A stretch of 46,172 nt of DNA from Scleroderma bovista (taxonomy: Eukaryota; Basidiomycota; Agaricomycetes; Boletales; Sclerodermataceae). The notes under the pieces were generated by a model. That model made no database searches. It was not told the DNA's origin and saw only the letters and a program-made list of their open reading frames with translations. Made by a program: the position numbers and the translations under genes. The stretch lies in contig JAYMGJ010000669.1 in NCBI GenBank assembly GCA_037178675.1, positions 1-46,172 on the forward strand, read 5' to 3'. Positions 41,524-46,172 of this stretch are shown in pieces (the first letter of the stretch is position 1; each line of letters opens with the position of its first letter).

Positions 41524-43002
41524 ATGTCCAGTGCTCTTGACAAGATGGTTCCCGTGTTCACTGGCTCCAACTGGCAGCAGTGGCACACTTCTATGCAGGC
41601 CTACCTCCGGGCACAAGGCCAATGGTATGTCTATTTGACGACACAACCTGCTGACGGCTATGACGACCGAAAGGAATGGGATGACAACACCGAGAGAGCG
41701 CTCGGTAATATCACCCTGCGCCTTGCCCCCTCGATTCAAGTTGCTGTTTCCAAACTCGCATCCGTCAAGGAAGTATGGGATCACCTGAAGAAGAACTTCG
41801 GCACCCCCAGTATCGGTTCTGCCTATGCTGAGCTTAGCAAGCTCCTGACCACCAACATTCCCGCTGGCTCCCATCCCACTCCTGCCATTACAAAGTTTCT
41901 TAGCCACTTCACCTACCTAAAGGACACTGGCTTCGAGTTCCCTGCCCCCATGCAGGCAATGATTATCCTTTGCAAGCTCCCTCCCACCATGGAGGTTGTA
42001 GCTCAGATACTCAGCCAAATGTCACCGAACAAGATAAAAAATCTGAAGCCCGATGGGATAGTCAAGGCCGCCACGCTCTCTTTTGAGCAGAAAGGCGCCT
42101 CTTCCCGCACTGGTAGTAAGGGCCCCCAGGCGAATAAGCTTAGCGCTGTGAAGTGCAAGCTGGCTGACCCCAAGTTCGCCCAGCAGCAGCAGCAGCCCCA
42201 GAGGCAGCAGCATCAGCAAGGCGGATCCAATGGCGGTATGAGCGGAAACGCTCCTGCCCAAGGACAGGGAGGCCGCACTCGATGTGGTGGCAAGAAGGCT
42301 CATGCTCGCCGCGAGAACGCCCAACAAGCCGCCTTCACCACATATGTCCACTACGATGGACCAGAACCCACCATCAACCCTCGTACCCTGGCTCACACCC
42401 CCGGCGCTACCAACTACGGCCCCCCCGCTTTTGAAAATACCATTAAGGCCTTCGACTTGGCACACCGTCTGGGGGTAGAGCCCTCCTGCCAGACCATCCG
42501 CACCCTTGACCAAGTAGTGTCGTTGGCAAGTGCAAACCTGGACCAGCCTGAGGCCGGTCCCTCCTCGTTGAAGCGCCCTCGTCTTGAGGAGCGCATCACG
42601 ATGTATGAGGAGGATGCCATCTCCCTTGGGGATGAAGAGCCCTTTTCCCACAAACCGTTCGCTGATGACGAGTTCAATGAGATCGATGCAATGGTCCTCG
42701 ACCGCTACAATGCGACATTGATGGCAATGGGCGCGGAGGCCAGCCTCTTCAGGCAAGTACCTTCTGCACGTGTGCTGACTGACACTGACATGCTCCCTTT
42801 ACATGTGCGCTTCACACCATCACTGTATATAGCGAGTAGTAACTACAATATGTTGTGTTGTGGCCCCTCGAGCAATGCATATATCTGTTCGTGTCTGAAT
42901 GATGCACACTGTGCTGGATGTAAGGGAAAAATGATTGACAATAGTGAATTATCTGGTGCCTTCTGGCTCCTAGACTCTGGCGTCACGCCACTTCACCGGT
43001 GA
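41524..43002 (+). CDS. copia gag
   Basis: I chose ATG 41524 (ATCACCATGTCC), because the frame upstream lacks an ATG. MSSALDKMVPVFTGSNWQQW and the following YLRAQGQW, VWDHLKKNFGT and AYAELSKLL blocks are the capsid-like domain of copia gag (UBN2 type). A Gln-rich stretch comes near residue 225. The knuckle-like RTRCGGKKAHARREN has lost Cys residues, so nucleic-acid binding is doubtful. An acidic linker and the start of protease, FWLLDSG, follow; then a 2 bp loss puts it out of frame and it stops at TGA 43002. The protein would form virus-like particles inside the cell. Confidence 0.85.
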   Translation: MSSALDKMVPVFTGSNWQQWHTSMQAYLRAQGQWYVYLTTQPADGYDDRKEWDDNTERALGNITLRLAPSIQVAVSKLASVKEVWDHLKKNFGTPSIGSAYAELSKLLTTNIPAGSHPTPAITKFLSHFTYLKDTGFEFPAPMQAMIILCKLPPTMEVVAQILSQMSPNKIKNLKPDGIVKAATLSFEQKGASSRTGSKGPQANKLSAVKCKLADPKFAQQQQQPQRQQHQQGGSNGGMSGNAPAQGQGGRTRCGGKKAHARRENAQQAAFTTYVHYDGPEPTINPRTLAHTPGATNYGPPAFENTIKAFDLAHRLGVEPSCQTIRTLDQVVSLASANLDQPEAGPSSLKRPRLEERITMYEEDAISLGDEEPFSHKPFADDEFNEIDAMVLDRYNATLMAMGAEASLFRQVPSARVLTDTDMLPLHVRFTPSLYIASSNYNMLCCGPSSNAYICSCLNDAHCAGCKGKMIDNSELSGAFWLLDSGVTPLHR

Positions 43003-44366
43003 CATAGGTGATTTCGATTTCGCCTCCTACAACACGCTAAAGCGAGTGCACTACGCCAAAATGGCTAATGGTGTAGCACTGATTGCTGGCATTGGCACGG
43101 TATTACTCCGGTGCCTAGACCACAACTCTGGGGATGAGAAAGTTATTACACTCACCCAAGTGCTCCATATGCCAGGCGCTACTGCACGCCTTATTTCTAT
43201 GGGCGAAATGCTCCAGTGTAACTACAAAGTCACTGGCGATAAGCAAGGCATTAGCCTCATTTATAAAGCTGAATGCCTATGGTTTGGGCCAGACCCAGAA
43301 GATGATTGCAACATCATTTTCGGGATTAGATCTATCCCGATAATTAGATCTAACTACATTGCCTCCGTGAGCAAAGTCGATTATGACATTATGCACCGGA
43401 GATTTGGGCACCCCTTGAAGGAAGTACTCCGACGCGCGCAAAAGCATACGCAGCACTTCCCGGAGATCCACTTTCCTACTGAGGACTGTGTTTGCCCTGG
43501 ATGTGCTCTTGGCAAGATGCCCAATCGAGCTTTCCCAGAGAACGAAAGACGTGCTTCCAAGCCCTTTGAGCTGGTGCACTCTGATCTGAAATCCTTCCCG
43601 GTTACGTTGTACTGGAAATTCAAATATGTTATCACCTTCTATGACGACTATACCTCTCATGCCTGGACCATGCCTCTTCGCTCCAAAGCTGCAGCGATTA
43701 CGGCTGCCAAAGATTTCCTCAAAATGGTGTGCGTCCAACATGATACGCACATTGTTGGATGGATGTCCGATGCTGGCGGAGAGTATAAATCTGATCTGTT
43801 TGATCGAGCACTCCTTGAAAAGGGAATAAAAATATATCAAAGTGCTCCAAGAACCCCCATGCAGAATGGCCGCACTGAGTGTTTAGGGCGCACTCTCATG
43901 GATAAAGCTGAGTCTATGCGGCATCAAGCCTGCATCCCTGACTCCTGGTGGGAATTTGCATTCGCTCACCAATGCAGTGTTCACTGCTGCTCACGCCGTC
44001 TTTGACGAGCGTCACTTCCCTCGCTGCCCCAAAAACAGGCGCGAACCTCTCGAGAACCCTTTTGGAAGGGTAAATCCAAAACCTACCACTGATCGACCAG
44101 GGAATCCCCCTGATAATATCGACAGTGATGATGATGTGGAACATGACCATGGCTACCCACATCCCCAAGCGCAGGATGACAATCCAAAGCGTGAGGAACC
44201 TGAGGCTCCTGAGGAAGAGCCTAATCAAATAAATCCTCCCCATACACCATCTCCAGTGCCTCCACCGGCACTGAGAACGCCTTCACCGGCGAGAAACCCG
44301 CCACCTCTGGCACCGCAGCGCCCTGGCCAAGCTGAACACTGCCAGAATGTGCCATGACCTCCTGCA
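43003..44366 (+). pseudogene. copia protease remainder and integrase, internally deleted
   Basis: After the frameshift, pol continues at 43046 with HYAKMANGVALIAGIGTVLL, the GAG-pre-integrase zinc segment (MHRRFGHP...CPGCALGK) and the integrase core. Catalytic residues are visible in VHSDLKSFP, MSDAGGEYKS and NGRTECLGRTL. At about 43970 the frame jumps from WWEFAFAH to AVFTAAHAVFDERHFP, which normally lie some 70-90 residues apart, so an internal deletion joins them. A Pro/Glu-rich linker ends at TGA 44355-44357, where Arg is likely. Confidence 0.8.
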
Positions 44367-46172
44367 GTGAATATCCCTGCCTGCCCCCAACGTGAACATA
44401 GAGCGCCATTGCACCCCGGTAACGTGTATGGTGAGCAGCGACATCCTGTTGAGCAACTCTGGGATATCGAAAGTGCCTCTCGATGGCGAGAAACAGTGGG
44501 TGAGGCCCCTAGGCCCCCACAACTGGACACACTAGACCATATCCCTGGTGGTTTCCCCGACACCTCTGCAACGCCCAGTGAGGAAGATGTGCAAAAGATG
44601 TGCAAGGAAGGGGGAGCAAACCTAGTCCGTTTCCTGATGGGCAAAGCCCTCACAACCAGCGAGCCTCAATATGAGAGCATCCGCAACTGGTCCTACAAGG
44701 ACATCGCTCGCTTACCCCAAGCTGAGCAGAAACTCTGGCGACTTGCTTGCCAAGAAGAGCTCGACGTGCTGTGAAAGCACAAAGTCTTTGAGCTAGTTGA
44801 CCGTCCCCGAGACCGGAAGGTCATAAAGAATTGATGGGTCTTCGATGTGAAGTCGGATGGCCGCAAGAAAGCCCGCTTAGTAGCGAAAGGCTTCTCCCAG
44901 GTCTTCTCACCAGTTGTGCGCTTTGAAACAGTGCGCCTCATGCTTGCGCTTGCCGCACTTGAGAACTGGTATATCACTGGACTCGACGTTCGGAGCGCCT
45001 ACTTGTATGGCAAGCTTGACGAAGAGATCTATATGGAACAACCCAAAGGGTTTGCAGTTCCCGGGAAAGAGCACAAAGTGCTCCACCTTTGGCGTGCCCT
45101 CTATGGCCTCAAACAGGCTGGCCTAGCTTGGTGGCGCACACTCGATGAGTCTCTCAAAGAGCTCGGGTTTGAGCGCCTTAAGTCTGAAGCAGGCATCTTC
45201 ATCTATAAGAAGAAAGGCACCAACATTGTCATTGGTATTATCTACGTTGACGACGCACTATTCTGTGGCCCTAACAAGGCTGTTGTTGATGCCATCAAAG
45301 CACAATTCATGCGCAAATGGGAGTGCAGAGACCTTGGAGAACCCAAAGAGTTCCTCTGAATGCGAATCACTCACAAAGGTCGCGCTATCCACCTGGATCA
45401 ATGCGCGTACCTACAAAAGATCATCAAACACTGCAGCATGCTCAATGCAAAGTCTGCAAGCACCCCACTGCCGGCTGGCTACTATGCTGCCAAAAATACA
45501 GAGCCTGTTGATGTGGAACTCTGCTCCCGTTTCCAGACAATTATTGGGTCCCTTCTGTACCTTATGTTAGGCACTAGGCCCGACATTGCCTTTGCAGTCA
45601 CCCATCTCTCGCACCATGCTGTGAATCCATCCCAGGACCACCTGTCCAAAGCGCTTTATATCTGTCACTACTTGATTGGTACACCTAATTACTCCCTAGT
45701 GTACAATGGTGGATCCGGTGCTGGCCTGATTGCATGCACGGACTCAGATTGGGGATCAGACCCTACCTCTTGCCTCTCACAAACAGGTTTCTACCTGAAG
45801 CTTGCAGATGGCTTGATCAGTTGGACTTCTCATGTGCAGAAGACTATTGCATACTCGTCCACTGAGGCCGAATACATGGCTTTGAGTGATTGTGCTTGCC
45901 AAGTTACCTGGATTCGAAGTTTGCTTGGTGAGCTCGGCTATAAGCTGAAAGCTATCCCGATTTGCAGTGATAATCAAGGGTCCATATTCATGGCATCCAA
46001 CCCTGTAACAGAGCCTCGCTCCAAGCACACCGACATCCACTACCACGGAATCCGTGAGTCAGTCGCGAAAGGTAACATGGAACTATTCTTCATTGATGGT
46101 GCTGAGAATCCTGCTGATCTGCTCACCAAGAACTTACCACATGAGAGATTCGCGAAGTTCAGAGCTCAACTA
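44367..46172 (+). pseudogene. copia reverse transcriptase and RNase H, stop-interrupted
   Basis: One frame throughout, broken by TGA at 44772, 44832 and 45357. RT: VFDVKSDGRKKARLVAKGFS, TGLDVRSAYLYGKLDEEIYM, ALYGLKQAGLAWW and the intact active site IIYVDDALFCG. A short deletion follows AKGFSQV, where the usual GVDF-like stretch is missing. The RNase H and tether end shows GTRPDIAFAV, CTDSDWGSDP, SSTEAEYMAL, SDNQGSI and ADLLTKNLPHERF, the expected copia C-terminus. The stop and any 3' LTR lie beyond the window. TGG or CGA to TGA changes explain the stops. Confidence 0.87.

Larger units (their letters stand above)
40955..46172 (+). mobile_element. Ty1/copia element, 5' LTR to RNase H, runs off the window
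   Basis: Order: LTR, primer-binding region, gag, protease, integrase, RT, RNase H. Integrase before RT is the copia order. Integrase and RT are damaged, and no 3' LTR lies in the window. Confidence 0.88.

Noticed and set aside
42022..42756. 244-codon minus-strand open frame opposite copia gag
   Set aside because: It is the shadow of a codon-biased real gag on the plus strand; it has no domain and no splice or start support.

Overview
The window looks like a transposon-dominated accessory region of a basidiomycete (Agaricomycete) genome. Coding stretches are split by 37-57 bp GT-AG introns. The protein families seen (KDZ transposase with a CxC2-type cysteine cluster, TET/JBP dioxygenase, FunK1 kinase, DUF6532, chromodomain Ty3/gypsy, Ty1/copia) are the ones expanded in mushroom-forming fungi. 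A Boletales-like source is only my unverified impression. No bacterial features, rRNA or CRISPR were seen.\n\nLayout. 0.2-1.9 kb: two divergent unrecognised genes. 2.4-7.7 kb: 3' part of a Ty3/gypsy element, with its integrase-chromodomain end (carrying a nested LTR-like insertion), an antisense intron-containing ORF with a Zn2Cys6-like cluster, a polypurine tract and the 3' LTR (LTR-A). A 1.9 kb foldback element sits inside the intron of the antisense ORF, and a 175 bp LTR-like unit carrying a tRNA-like sequence sits inside the LTR. 8.0-10.6 kb: decayed DUF6532 gene. 11.5-12.9 kb: second giant palindrome made of minisatellites. 13.6-15.8 kb: decayed FunK1 kinase. 15.8-18.3 kb: mosaic of three LTR families.\n\n18.5-37.6 kb is bounded by two inverted repeats of about 0.77 kb. 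Inside are an intact Myb/SANT-like gene, a cassette with a complete TET/JBP-type 2OG-Fe(II) dioxygenase gene flanked by inverted minisatellite arms, a circularly permuted gypsy copy interrupted by a CACTA-like MITE, a KDZ transposase cut off at its C-terminus, and a long multi-exon gene with duplicated exon-intron modules. 37.7-40.8 kb: LTR-B relative, minisatellite and solo LTR-A. 40.9 kb to the end: 5' LTR, gag and decayed pol of a copia element running off the window.\n\nHow it fits together. Most retroelement and older gene copies are dead. Many of their premature stops are TGA where CGA (Arg) is expected, the pattern left by CpG methylation and deamination. The TET/JBP gene, whose relatives oxidise 5-methylcytosine, and the Myb/SANT-like gene read through cleanly once spliced. 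The KDZ transposase is splice-coherent up to one TGG-to-TGA stop near its truncation. The best candidates for something new are the TET/JBP-KDZ composite, the tRNA-bearing LTR-like unit, and the antisense ORF whose intron hosts a foldback element.
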